Of a stretch of DNA of 64,000 nucleotides, positions 27,601 through 38,600 are shown in pieces; position 1 is the stretch's first letter, and each line of letters begins with the position of its first letter. The position numbers and the translations under genes are program-made. The DNA is from Antedon bifida. Lineage: Eukaryota > Echinodermata > Crinoidea > Comatulida > Antedonidae. A model generated the notes under the pieces. It did no database searches and had not been told where the DNA came from. It saw nothing but the letters and a program-made list of their open reading frames with translations. The DNA lies in NCBI GenBank assembly GCA_963402885.1, contig OY727096.1:23045820-23109819 (forward strand). The letters run 5' to 3'.

Positions 27601-30600
27601 TGTGCATCCTATATTTTGAAAATTCTTGTGCAGCGTATATTTTGCGAATACTCTATTTTTATGCATCTTTTATTTTGTGAATCCTCTAACTAGTTTTGTG
27701 CATCTATTTTTGAGAAACCTATGTTTTTGTACACTTTTTAAGCATCTTTTTAATATTCCTATGCTTCCTATAAATAGGCCTATTGGTGTTCGCAAATTCT
27801 ATTTTTATGTATCTTATATTAGGTTTGTGCACCATTTATTTTTGTGCATCTTATATTTGTGAATCTGTGTGCATCATAATATTTTCATAGGGCCCTGATA
27901 CTGTACTGACGTATAACTTACCTATGATACCAGATCCTAAGATACTGTTAGCGGTATTAAAACTCGCTCCAGTAACTGAACTTTGTTTCTCCACCTCTCC
28001 ATCCTCAATGAGTTCAATTCTATCACTTGTGTTGATAGCTCCATTGATTGGCTAGCAAAATATAAATAAATGCCAATTATTATTATTATTAATATCGAGT
28101 TGAGGGGCAAACTACAGCCATAAGATCGACTGCCCTATGACTCTCTTTTTGTTGTAGAACAAGTCTTCTCGATAAAGATGTCCATCACATCTGGCTTGTA
28201 TGCTTAAAAGAACCCAGTTCATCTTTCAGAAGAGTTACCCTGGTGTTTTTTAGCCTCTATCACAACAACCATCCTACCAGTTGAATAACTTTATTACACT
28301 AGAGTGGCCATGTCTTTAAAATGAAAATGAACTTTTAACTACTACATATTGTATTCTCTACCTTTGATCTAATATTTTTTTTAATTTAATTAGTTAACCT
28401 GAATAAATTATATAATTCAGCTTTTTTCTTTTGAAGTGCATGAAGAAAGAATCCGACTGTATTTTCTGATACGAATTCTCATTCAAGATTTAATAAATGT
28501 TGAATGTAAGTCTTGTGCTAAAATAAACAGATTTTATTTGCTACTATAAAGCAAATAATTCAATAACTAAAGCGCCTAAATTAGGCACCAAGTGAAGCAT
28601 ACGCTCTACCAATACACCTTTTATTATCCGCGAAGAAACAGCAATCAAATATTACTCCTGAGCCAGCGAAATTCTACCGACGAAATCAATAAGCCATTGA
28701 TTTTTACGAGTCACTAACCCGTGGGTTAAGATAATACAAGCCAAGTCATGTTGGTTGAATTGAACGTGGTTCCCTCGGGGGTACGCGGCTTGTTTAATTG
28801 CTTCATTTAGAAGTCAAGGAGTGAATAAGGACGAGGTAATTGTTCTCTTCGTTTTGGTTGCCAGTAACAAGTATTGATTTCTACGCCTTTTGCCTAGGAA
28901 ACGTATTTGCGTAATTTTAAATCACATAAGTAGCTGTAAATGGCCAATGAAGACCACTCTATATGCCTAACTAGGTTATGTAAATTTCTTATTGGTTTTA
29001 ATAGCTTCCTTCTAATCCTAATACTCTGATTAAAAACACCTATTTAGTATTATGGACCTCTGATTCTATGACCTGTAATTAAAACAAAATATATTGTAGT
29101 GTAGAGTAGTATTAATTAAGCTTATACTACTAAACCAGAAAAACAGCTCAAAAAATACTATTTTTTATATTTTTAAAATGACATTGTTGGGATAATTTTG
29201 TTTAATTAGCTTGGTTTTTTTCAAGGCTTTTTGCATGGTCACAATCAATTAAAGGAAATATTAAAACTGGCATGAATCTTTTAATATTAGAAAATGACCA
29301 ACCATACTACCAGTAAATAAATTAATTTATCTCTGTGGTACTTCAATGCACTTAATCATTTCTGAGTATGTTTTATTTAAAGTAAATCAGACTTCCAATG
29401 GTACTTATAGGCCTACTAGCCTACATAATTGTATGTTTTCTTTTATGCACCATTGACTGGTCTCGGGAACCAGGAATATGTCCCTTGGGGAGCTTTTGAT
29501 TAGCATAGACCTATATTGTGTGTATAAAAGGCTGAATTGGAAAACATCAAACCAATCTGTTAAGTACACTTAAAAATGATTCATCAGAAATTTTAAGTTA
29601 AGTAATTTAAATGACTTAATTCATTTGCGTGAGATTGCCAGCAACAGAAATAAGTGGCTTTTGTTATTTTGAATCATTATTTTGTACGTTATTTCATTTT
29701 ATTTTTTTTGTAAGAGGCATGCATGTAAGAACTCATCAGATTTTGTAATCCACAGTGCGTGGTTTTGTTACATTTTTTGGAAATAAAGTTACCTATATAT
29801 ATTGTGTGTCGTTGGTCATCGTTTAGCCTTTAAATCCACCAAAACCGTTTTGGAATCGGTAAGAAAACTTGTAGTTCCAATGTCCCTGTATGTGCACAAT
29901 GAATTAACATGATGGGGAAAGATTGTCAGCTGGTGAAAGTGCTTGTGAGTTGGCTAAAGTGTTGTTAGCAGGGGCGTAAAATTGATTGTAAGTTTGAGAA
30001 AGTGCTTGTGAGTTGGGGAAATTATTGTGAACTGGTGAACGTGCTTGTCTTCTAGAGAAAGTATTTGTGAGCTGAGAAAATACTGTACTGTACCTGTGAA
30101 CATAGTAAGTGCTTATTGGGCAAATGTACTTGTATGTTGGGGACTTGAACAAAGTACAATTTTACCTTTCTGTACAAATATTTACTCCAATTTCTAAAGA
30201 ATGATTGCATAGGTTTAGATGTGTAATGATCCTTGGTAATGTACATTAAATTGATCAATTTCCCCGGTGTACAGCTACCCACCTGCCGCTAAACTCATTT
30301 AATAACCAAATGTAATTGAGAACTGAAAGTGCATGAAGATAGCAGAGGTGTATTTAAGGGATGGGGCACTAGCCTTTAGCAACGCATTACAGAGTAATAA
30401 AAAAACTACTTTCTACATTGAAAACCATTGTTTCATTGGTAGTAATTAGTTGATATGTTTTATGTTAAATCTTCATTCCCATCAACAGGATGCTGAGCTC
30501 TGGAGATCAAAGAGTTTATGTATCTGTGGCTGCAACATGATCAGTTCCACGCCCCTTAACAGACACCGTGCGCCATGGAGAATAGTACATAGTGCAGTAG

Positions 30601-32277
30601 GAAGGCCAACTGTTGTTGGTATTTGTCTCAGCCTGCCGTAAGATCAAAGTTACGAGTTCCTATCTTGGCAAGGCGAGCTCAGTGTCCAGTTGTTAGATTG
30701 CCTTGTTTCCACTAGCAGTGTTACAGCTCTTGAGCTTATTTTTGGTTTCCAAACACAACGCCTAAACTGATTGCTACATTATATTTATCATACTTTTGTA
30801 TTCTGCTTTGTGTGAATAAAATGAACTTACTTTAACTTGAACAATTCAATAAAAAATAAAATTTATCTCTTTTTCAAAGTAACAAAATAAAGATGGCAAG
30901 TATAAATAATAAATAGGTCAATTCCCTGGAAGTAATACATTTGAAGTTCACCAATTAAACTTGTGTTGGTCAAGCCAGTAAAGAACAAATTATTGTAATC
31001 AAATTGATGTTAATTTAACATGCAGAACAAAAACATTTCAACAATCACAAATTACAGTACTTGTATATTTAATTAACACATGTTACTGGAAAATCAATAG
31101 TAATTAATCATCATACTATGACCAGGGAACTCTTCCCTGCTATGACAAAGGAGTCATGTAACATGTTCAAAACCATGTCAAAATTGTGTTTACTGCAGTA
31201 ACTTTTCGATTGTGCATGGAGGTATATCTCAATGGTTTGTATCAATGTAACTGTCACTGTAATCAAGAAAAGCTGGCTAAATAATTGCATAAACAGGGAG
31301 TAAACAAAATGTAGTTACTGCAGTAGAATAATTTGACATGGTCTCCAACTTATTGCTTTCTAAATTACTGGCATGTCAATTTAGTCAAAACATTTATTTT
31401 CCTCTTTTCCTACTCTTATATTACAGTTATATTAATAAAAATTGATTTAGAAAATTATGATTATTTGAATCCAGTCAAATTCAGCATTTTATTCTGCAAT
31501 ATTTAGGCCCTGGAAATGCCACAAAGTCAAGTCATTTACATAATCATGTTACCAAAACAAAATATATTTAATAAATAAAAACATTTTAATTTTTAAAAAT
31601 AATATATGGATTTAAAAACTTGCATTCAAATTCCTTTTATGTTAAGTAAAAAACATTTTTAATATATGAGCTAAGATCTCCTTGGCATGTACATTTCCAA
31701 GATTAATTTTGGATTAAATTACAAACAATTTATATACAGTATATACTATCATGTAGCAAACAACCCACGCACTATTGTAGTGATTTGTTTCTTATAGTAT
31801 TGCATTACGAACCAGGCACTTAATTTCCCATCTGAAGGACGAGATAACTAGCGACAAACAGGTCTTTTATATGAGTTTGATTCCTTTGTGTTAACTTTTT
31901 GACACATTCTGATTAATGCATTTTCACAGGCAATATGATATCAAGCTATATTTTCCCAACGTTTCTTTTGGTTTAATTGTGTTTAGATAGCAGGCCTACA
32001 TACGTATTATAACTGTATGTAAAATGAATAAAATTAGGATTTGACCAAATAACCTTCATGTGCTCTACCAACTCACCCATAATTGATTATTTTCACTTTT
32101 TTATCTTGATATATATATATAAAATAAAAGATCCCTACTGAGATTTGAACCAATACTTGTAAAATATAATATGGGTGCTCAGCCAACTTAACCATAATTT
32201 TTACAGAAGAAAATACAAAATCTCACCTCTCCTTTATCCACAATGTGGGTCCTCTCATCAGCTGCCTTATATTCCAT
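12634..32277 (-). CDS. SLC38A11: SLC38 family amino-acid transporter, SLC38A11-like
   Basis: Predicted sodium-coupled neutral amino-acid transporter of the SLC38 (SNAT) branch of the AAAP superfamily, an 11-helix membrane protein. Twelve coding exons read from high to low coordinate: 32277-32227 (ATG), 28051-27922, 26627-26553, 23796-23662, 22619-22554, 21709-21609, 20742-20669, 19916-19846, 17620-17459, 14417-14305, 13680-13534, 12927-12634 (TAA). Splice sites are canonical and phase holds throughout; 472 aa. Marker segments: NSILGSGIIGIPYAM in TM1, QFLYPFIAMISYN, FICHHNSFLLYTSLE, and LGIVLSLNGVVCAVPL near the end. These match vertebrate SLC38A11 better than SLC38A7/8 as I remember them, but that ranking needs a tree. 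The C-terminal tail has N-x-T sequons (SYCNTTS). Substrate cannot be read from sequence. Introns hold many repeats. Confidence 0.87.
13251..13369. mobile_element. MITE family B, copy 1
   Basis: Short element bounded by TGTCTACACTATCATAC (from 13253) and its complement GATAGTGTAGACA (to 13366), with an AT-rich inside containing GTGCCCATATATGG and TTTGGGCAC. It lies in the intron between the last two coding exons of SLC38A11. No coding capacity. Confidence 0.8.
13681..14304 (-). other. SLC38A11 intron without recognised features
   Basis: Intron between exons 14417-14305 and 13680-13534. I see ordinary AT-rich sequence here and no element with recognisable ends. Confidence 0.5.
14810..15363. 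mobile_element. MITE family C with TTAA ends
   Basis: The left end TTAAAGATGTATTGTCCCTT is matched by a perfect 20-bp complement at the right end (15344-15363). If TTAA is the duplicated target, the element's own ends are AGATGTATTGTCCC, which suggests mobilisation by a piggyBac-type transposase. Inside are hairpin-prone stretches (for example CTTTGACTTCCAGTCAAAG near 14983). About 550 bp, no ORF. It lies in the SLC38A11 intron 14418-17458. Confidence 0.85.
16139..16375. repeat. Degenerate 20-23-bp minisatellite
   Basis: About ten diverged units with core ACTATATATGGGCACATCATT. It lies in the SLC38A11 intron 14418-17458. The core resembles the inside of MITE family B (GGGCACATCA, CCATATATG), so it may be an expanded piece of such an element. 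Confidence 0.8.
18650..18790. mobile_element. MITE family B, copy 2 (left end degraded)
   Basis: The right end CAAACTAGTTTGATAGTGTAGACAGGGC and the inside (GATGTGCCCATATGG, TTTGGGCACATC) match copy 1 at 13251-13369. The left inverted repeat is not recognisable. The inner repeat is longer here, with two extra CATTACCATATTT-like units. Located in SLC38A11 intron 17621-19845. Confidence 0.7.
18942..19017 (-). mobile_element. tRNA-derived SINE fragment
   Basis: On the minus strand the sequence has an A-box-like stretch (TAGCTTGGTGGTTACATGC) followed at tRNA spacing by a B-box-like GGTTCAAATC. It does not form a convincing full tRNA cloverleaf, so a tRNA-headed SINE fragment is likelier than a tRNA gene. 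Confidence 0.6.
20300..20590. repeat. Low-copy degenerate repeat
   Basis: Scattered copies of TCTAATTGGAGGT and close variants occur here (near 20410, 20449, 20548 and 20571), suggesting an old decayed tandem array. It lies in the SLC38A11 intron 19917-20668. Confidence 0.45.
21135..21212 (-). mobile_element. tRNA-derived SINE fragment
   Basis: On the minus strand GGTTCCGATTCGAATC resembles an RNA polymerase III B box, preceded by a diverged A-box-like segment. The overall fold is not that of an intact tRNA. Located in SLC38A11 intron 20743-21608. Confidence 0.5.
22713..23311. repeat. 298-bp tandem duplication, copies apparently identical
   Basis: Copy 1 (22713-23010) and copy 2 (23011-23308) are head to tail. 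I found only one base difference, close to the left edge. Each contains a minus-strand tRNA-like stretch (AGTGGTCTAATGGTTGGTC, about 22806-22850), so the duplicated unit includes a SINE-like piece. Lies in SLC38A11 intron 22620-23661. Such identity means a very recent duplication or an assembly artefact. Confidence 0.95.
24835..24905 (+). mobile_element. Candidate non-LTR retrotransposon 3' end
   Basis: GAGTAACCAATAAATATTATTATTATC has the form of a LINE tail: a poly(A)-like signal then a short ATT microsatellite. The upstream portion has no ORF, as expected for a short 5'-truncated insertion. In the SLC38A11 intron 23797-26552. Confidence 0.4.
25235..25450. mobile_element. Candidate short DNA transposon, possibly pogo/Tigger-like
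   Basis: Near the left, TCCCAATAATAGACTC is partly complementary to CCGGTATTGGGA near the right, and the inside carries related CCAGAC/TCTGGAAAACCAG segments. The look is of a decayed small transposon, but the ends are imperfect and no target duplication is clear. The ORFs on both strands are not convincing proteins. In the SLC38A11 intron 23797-26552. Confidence 0.35.
27550..27880. repeat. Degenerate ~20-bp tandem repeat (TATTTTTGTGCATCT)
   Basis: More than ten diverged copies of TATTTTTGTGCATC or TATTTTGTGAATCC occur back to back. They lie in the SLC38A11 intron 26628-27921, ending about 40 bp from the 27922-28051 exon. The apparent Phe/Leu-rich ORF over them is a repeat artefact. Confidence 0.75.
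29921..30145. repeat. Degenerate ~20-bp tandem repeat (GTGCTTGTGAGTTGG)
   Basis: About ten units of 19-23 bp with core GAAAGTGCTTGTGAGTTGG run head to tail with substantial divergence. The minus-strand ORF over it (SPVHNNFPNSQALSQ) reflects the repeat and is not a gene. Confidence 0.75.
30483..30705. mobile_element. MITE family A, copy 2 (left end clipped)
   Basis: Matches copy 1 along its length (CAACAGGATGCTGAGCTC at left; AGCTCAGTGTCCAGTTG then TTAGATTGCCTTG at right). About 13 bp of the left inverted repeat is missing. No coding capacity. Confidence 0.85.
32040..32205 (-). mobile_element. tRNA-derived SINE-like sequence
   Basis: The minus strand reads TGGTTAAGTTGGCTGAGCA (A-box-like) then GGTTCAAATCTC (B-box-like) at tRNA spacing (32128-32205). 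A second tRNA-like piece (GCTCTACCAACTCACCCA) lies at 32060-32080. Between them is a TATA microsatellite. Probably two fragments of SINEs. Confidence 0.55.
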
Positions 32278-32293
32278 CTTCAATATCACTATC
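32278..32293 (-). other. SLC38A11: SLC38A11 5' UTR part of first coding exon
   Basis: On the minus strand a CTTTTAG acceptor lies just above 32293, so this exon is probably preceded by a noncoding leader exon. The ATG at 32277 is the first in-frame start and gives a short cytoplasmic N-terminus. Confidence 0.55.
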
Positions 32294-32748
32294 TAAAAGA
32301 AGTATGAAAGCTCAGAATTATAAAATGAGTATACGTGCATCACCAATAATTTGACCAATCACAATCAGTCGCTTTCTTTTGTACGTCAAATTCAGTGCGG
32401 AAATTCTTCCAAACGCATCTGACATGGGTTCTATTAACCATGAAGAACAAGATAATGTAGCCTATTTACCTCTTATATTGACAGCACAGTCATAAATACG
32501 ACGTATGTGACTGTTATTGTGTGACCTAAAAATATTTATGTAAACATCCCTAGTAAATTCAATATATTCAATAGGCTATTGATAGATAAGCCACCGACTA
32601 GCAGACCCATCAAGCTTTTGTCTGATCGCTATCGTTAAAACATCATTCATAAAAAAAAAAGATAGTCGATATATCAAGCATGGGTGATGTTAATTATACA
32701 AAAACGTAGTAAAACGCGTTTCATGAGTAAAGCTAGACCAATACTTAC

Positions 32749-32900
32749 CGGATTTAAAGAGTTTTAATCGAATTAAACCCCCTCTTAACAGTGAAAATGT
32801 TAAGATTCCTCTTCAGATCAAAAAGCATCAGAGAGCAAACGTCTTGGCAGTCAGAATCAACCACCTTCGAGACACAGAGCGAACAGATCGATAATCAACC
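32749..32900 (-). other. SLC38A11: Candidate noncoding first exon of SLC38A11
   Basis: A good minus-strand donor (CCG|GTAAGTAT) ends at 32749. The sequence above it is less AT-rich than the surrounding introns. Spliced to the acceptor near 32294 it would form a leader exon. The upper boundary and start site are not determinable. Confidence 0.4.
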
Positions 32901-33324
32901 CACGGTCGGTAGAGAACATTTGAAGAGACTGTTCCATTATGCGGCAGGGAAGAAATAATTATTTGAGTCACTGAATACATTATCTCAGCATGCTTCAATT
33001 ACAGGAACATCTTTTTAAGTAGAATGTCTTGTCACGTGTCAAATTTAAGTTTCAAATGTTAGATCAAATTAATAATTTCCAACAACAAACTTTGGTTTGG
33101 TTCCGCGTTTTTTTTATTCACTATCACATATCCGACAATAATCACTCGCCTACAGTTCATTATTACCGGTACTTAAAAGGATTTTACCAACCTACGTGGT
33201 AACGGATTGTCACTTGCGATTAGGCAAATTATTTGCGTTGCGCGTCAGGTAGGTCGAATCTGGGATTTTTCTGAGACAACAATCTCCAGTCGGTGGTTAA
33301 CCATCAGCGTTTTGGTTTTTAAAT

Positions 33325-33595
33325 TATAGGCCTGTTTGTTCTCAATAGAGACGCAACGCAAGGGCGTAGACGCAATGAAACAAGTTGAATACAGTTCGAA
33401 TAATCCATCGAATGTGACAATAAAAAATTGCGCTTACGACGTCCTTGCGTTGCGTCCTTACTATACAGTAGGAACCATGGCTATTTATAGCTTTGTTCCC
33501 AAAGCGACGTACAAACGTACAAGCGATAGACTGAAATGCTTTTCATTCATTGGTCAACTCGCTTGCGTTGCGTCCTAGTGTGAACCAAGCTTTAT
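33325..33595. mobile_element. MITE family D, copy 1
   Basis: Right end TTGCGTTGCGTCCTAGTG then TGAACCAAGC; left end TTCTCAATAGAGACGCAACGC. They are imperfect complements. The inside has repeated GACGT/CGTAC and CAACGCAAG motifs in both orientations. The overlapping plus-strand ORF is not a gene. Confidence 0.75.
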
Positions 33596-35010
33596 TAACA
33601 ATTAATTAACAAACTCAATTTTATTTGCGTACCAATTAAATATGCATTCACACCGGGTTTACCCATTGCTCAGCGTAACACACAATTCGCATCATAACTC
33701 CGTCGGTTTAAGAGCGTTTCGTCGAATTAATACTTGCTCATGGATCAATACATACATTAATAATACACTTCTATAGACTCTTTTACACGTTTGTTAAAAC
33801 GTCTGGAATCGGTGTGTTCGATTCACATGCTCTTAGCGTTTTATGTTCACACAAACATATTTGCTTTAAGGGCATTGTGAACGCTTAACAGATTGTTACA
33901 ATCCTAAGCCTCACAACACTACTGATAATCAGTCTACATCTTTTATACACTGAATAGTTTGTTAACAAACTTGGTTTGATTTGGTCCCGTCATTTCATTT
34001 TTGTTATTTATTGCACCATCCATGACAGTAGTAGGCCTATAGACAAAACTCAAACTCAGACAAGTTGACCAAATCTGAAACGGACGGATCACCGGAAGTA
34101 TATTGAGCACCAACACTCATCTAAAACAAGTGACCACCGGCACTCACGTACACAGCTAAAAGACGATATTATCTAGACTTAGATCTGGTTTAGGGATTTA
34201 TAATATTATCATAAAGAAATGAAATCATGAAATGATCAGCTTTTCGTTTAGCACTATCAATCAAACAATCCAAATTTTGGGGCCAAATTTTATGAGTGTG
34301 CCAATATATATATTATTCATGTATATTTTAAAAAGATACCCAATTATGTTATGTTTTAAAAAGATTTCTCTTTTAACCATACTATAGTACATACACGTTA
34401 TAAACACAGGTTGTTTTTTAACACATGTTGTTGCTTGTTGTTTTTTTTAATTTAATCTTTGTATATCTTTGTCATGGAATGGAATAAAGAATAAAAGTGG
34501 GCTACACCCACGAAAGAGAAAAAATCAATCAAACAATCAATCAAATTAACATTTATTTCATAGTAATAATTTGATTAAACTAAGAGGGGCAAAATTCCAA
34601 AAAAAAAAGGCATAGCTTGTGTGAAGCAGCCATAAAACCCTGAGCACAATGTAAAATATGTCAACGCTCGACACAACGCGCGGGCTGCTACACTTTTGTA
34701 GCACTCCCACGCAATTATGTTTTCTATTCAGACGAACATTGCACTCTTTAAGTGAGCAATCAATCCATCTTCAAATAATATTAATATTGTGCTAGATGTC
34801 AGTCGATAGCTGACACGTTCACTCTCGTACAGTAAACCTCACATTAATAGAACCAATATGTGAACACCTTCTGGAACAGGACTTAGGACTCTCCCCGTTC
34901 TAAAAATATTAAAGTGAATTTCTGTCATCTCGCGCTTCCCGCCCTGATGATGCGTAAAGTCCCATATAATATTAGTAGATTAATGTCAGCACTCAACTCT
35001 CCTTTCTAAT

Positions 35011-35166
35011 GCTTGGTTCCCACTTAAGACGCAAGACAAGTAACGCAACGTAAGTGAGTTGACCAATCACAAGCGATGGATTATTCGAACGGTCGCTTGT
35101 CATTGGTCAACACGTTTGCGTTGCGTTTACGTCCTTGCGTTACGTCCTAGTGAGAACCAAGCTTTA
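35011..35166. mobile_element. MITE family D, copy 2
   Basis: Clear inverted ends: GCTTGGTTCCCACTTAAGACG and its near-complement CGTCCTAGTGAGAACCAAGC. Inside, GAGTTGACCAATCACAAGCG faces CGCTTGTCATTGGTCAACAC, so the whole element can form one long hairpin. About 155 bp. Confidence 0.85.
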
Positions 35167-35606
35167 AACTTGTATCCTTCGTCGCCATTGATCAACATGA
35201 CTGTAGATATAGATCGACGAGATACGATGAACTTAATTCGTAATGATGGTAACGATGAATAATTAGGATGATTGATGATGAGGTGATGACGTAATGATAT
35301 CTGGGACGGCAGTAATACTGTAAATGATCCAATTCACACGTTATAATTCAATATAAAGGTAGAGGACGCTGTAGCTGTTTGCCGTTGTCTCACATCAAAT
35401 CGTTTGTGTTCGTTCATTGTCCTTTCTTGTTCACAGTATAAATTTTTTTAATGAAATGGAAAAATAAATACAACAGTAAAAAGAAAATCTAAATCAAAGG
35501 ATCCGTTTTGACTTTTTTATTTTATTTGATAAATTGGTTTAAATGTTATTTAATAATGTGATATATTAATTATGCCAATTAAGGTAAAGTTCAATTAAGT
35601 GCGTAC

Positions 35607-38600
35607 TTAAACTAAATTAGATTTAGCTGCTTGGTAATCAATTATATGATCGTAATTCCACTCGTCATACCATCGACAACTTCCGTTTTCGTACTCGTCA
35701 CATGAAACCCGAGGCTGTCCGACTGTTCTCTCGGGAAGACTCGGCTCTGACGGTCGTTTACCAAGATGAAAAAAACTCTCATAATAATACCTGTATACAG
35801 AACAGAGTTATTAAAATAAAAATTCTTACAAAAATAAATTACTGCAAAATTAAATAAATGAAATGTCTTTAAGAAGGTCAAATCGCTTACCATCTTTGTA
35901 ATATGTATTTATGACCTTCTTTGACCTGAGCAGCTTCGTGAACGGACAACGGTTGACATTCGCCGGACGGGCTCATGTTATTCCACACCAGGGCTCGCCC
36001 CCTCACTGGTCGTACGCTGATATTTAATTCTAAATTTAAAAGCATATTATTTTTATATCCAGATCGCATTATATTTAAATAATTATAAAGTTGGGAACTC
36101 GCTCGATACCAATTGAAGACCTGGGAATGTCACTCCATGTACTGACCTGGGAATTTATTCGACACTTCATGTACTGACCTGGGAATTTTATTCACTTTAT
36201 GTACTGACCTGGGAATTTAGTTTCTCCACCTTCTTCGACATCCTGAAGATATACCAATATAGTAGCAACTCTGTCTCGTTTATCTTGTGAGCCAATTGTA
36301 CAATCTGTATGTGTCTTGTATCCTACAAATACATTAATAAGGTTTCCACTAAGACGCAACGTAAGCGTAACGCGGCATTGTTGTCTAATAGCGTCGTGAT
36401 TGGACAAATTACTTGCGTATTGGGAACCAAGAACATGTTTACAAAAATCCTTAACTATATCACCGTAAGATACGTGTATTTTCCGAGTGAAATTCCCCGG
36501 AATTAAATTCCTACCTGGTATATCGTTAGAGTTACCGCGTATCGCGCAAAATAACACGCGTGAATTGATTACTCCATTGTGTATCATTCGTTTACTCACC
36601 AATTCCTTCTTTGTAGGACGTTATCTGCAGTTTTCCTCCGTTCTCTGGTCGAAGGCCCGTTGCCTCCAAGACGCGTTGTTCGAATACCGTTGAAAACTTG
36701 CTTTCTCCCGGGTAAAATGCCGTGCTATACGACCAATTTAAAATCTTCTTTAGCATCTTAGAAAAGGTAGCATTCATGCAAGTTGTTCCTATTGTGACGA
36801 ATATTAATAATATAGGCCCTATTTTAGAGTGTCGAATTTGAAAATCAACAGCCCACTATAACTGTAGCATAACCCTTCTCTTTTCATACTACCACTGTCA
36901 GCCTTCTCGTCATGACGTCGTAATTCTCTTCTTTATAATCATCTATCACTATGACCAGTGTGATGAGTAGCCCAATGTTAAATCCCACTATCGCTACCAT
37001 CATCATGCCATTTATAATTTGTATGCATTGGCACCACCTTTCCACAGGACAAGTTGGCCCCCAAAACGTTACAATTTTAATCTTTACGTACCACCAACAT
37101 TGGCCAACACTATTACGTCACCAATCCATTTTCACACCACTCTACCATCACTGTGGTAGGTACCGATACCATCACACCACGTAACGTCATGCTCCTAACC
37201 TACCTTCTGTAAAATCTGCTGTTGATACCTTAAACTTGCTGTTGGCGGCTTTTAGGTGTTTTTTCAAAGTGCTAATACCATCAAAGCAAATCAACGGATC
37301 GTTTTTATTCGTCTCACTCACGTGACGGTTATGCGCTCCCATTAGTCCTTCACATTCGTGCGGTGACAGGAAATTCTCATAAATATATGCTCTGAAAATT
37401 GGTCAAACATGTGAAAATAATATAGCACACGAAACTCAATGCGCGGAGCTAGCTAGTCACGACGCCACGCAGGACGTGTTCTTGGCAAGGGAACCTCGTG
37501 GTACCGTCATTACAACCAAGGCAATCTAACAACAGGATGCCGAGCTCCGGAGATCAGAGGGTTTATCTGGCTTTGACTCGATCGGTTCCACGTCCTTTAA
37601 CAGACACCACGCCGCGAAGATATTATAGTACAGTACTGTTAGTATTTGTCGCAGCCAGACATAAGATTAAAGGACTGTTACGCGTTCCTGTCTTGGCAAG
37701 GCGAGCTCAGTGTCCTGTTGTTAGATTGCCGCCTTGTTTAAAACCGACCTTCGTCACGTCTGTTTACAATGTCCATTGTGTCTTATAAGAAAGGAAATTG
37801 TCGATTTCATTTTGAAAAAAAACCCATTTCAACAAACCTTACTGGTCCCGTGCCATTGGTCAGTTCTTTTGGCGAGACAACACTCCCTCCAACTCTAATG
37901 TCATATCCAATGTCCAATCCATGTAAGTATGTTGCTGAATGTGAAGCATCAGTTGACGTCACCTTTTTATCTTTTGATTTCGAATCCTTTACCGGTACCG
38001 CCCTAATTCCTTTAGTCTTACTCTTCGTTTCCTTTTTCTTTTCTGTTGGTTTTTCCTCATCTTTTTGTAGTTTACCATCTTTAAATGTAAATGTTTTAAA
38101 TACTTGTTTTTCTTTTTTGTTATCGGAAGATTTGTCTTCATCATAAACCTCGTGTTTATTGTTTTTATTATCATTTTCTCCTGTTTTACTGTTTTTTAGT
38201 TCATTGTTTAGTTCTGACTCAGGTTTAATAACTGGATCGTTCACATCGTTCAGCAACGCATCTTCTTCTAATTGTACCTCTTCATCATGCTCATCTTCAT
38301 CACTTGGTGATTGTTGACGACCTTCTGCATGTATTTCTGAATATCTTTCTGTCGGTAGTTCCACCAAAACGTTATCGGACAGGCTTTCTGTCGGTAGTTC
38401 TACCACAACGTTATCGGACGGGAACGAGGATTCGCTAGTGCACTCTGATGGTGGTACATTACAACTTTCTAATGTATCATCGTCTATACATCCAAAGCTG
38501 TCCACAACATTATGGTCAACTGTATACTTATGAGCGAACCAACCTAAACAGAACCCTAATGTCAACCCCAAGGCGAGAATACACACTGTTCGACTTGGAT

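Larger units (their letters stand above)
28052..32226 (-). other. First coding-region intron of SLC38A11, repeat-rich
   Basis: A 4.2-kb intron between the first two coding exons. It holds a degenerate 20-bp array (29921-30145), MITE A copy 2 (30483-30705) and SINE-like sequence (32040-32205). A stretch near 28100-28320 has low-AT sequence that may be another old element but has no ends I can define. The rest shows nothing recognised. Confidence 0.55.
32901..35606. other. Intergenic region between SLC38A11 and OGFOD3
   Basis: Holds the presumed SLC38A11 promoter at its left and the OGFOD3 3' UTR at its right. Two MITE family D copies lie at 33325-33595 and 35011-35166. Near 34480, GGAATGGAATAAAGAATAAA looks like a decayed retrotransposon tail. 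No credible protein-coding ORF. Confidence 0.55.

Noticed and set aside
28575..28615. tRNA-like string GCATACGCTCTACCAATACACC
   Set aside because: Resembles one arm of a tRNA on the minus strand but no matching B box or acceptor stem; no intact tRNA gene found anywhere in the window.
29921..30145. Possible CRISPR-like or coding repeat array
   Set aside because: Units of 19-23 bp are degenerate and contiguous with no spacers; ordinary minisatellite in an animal intron.
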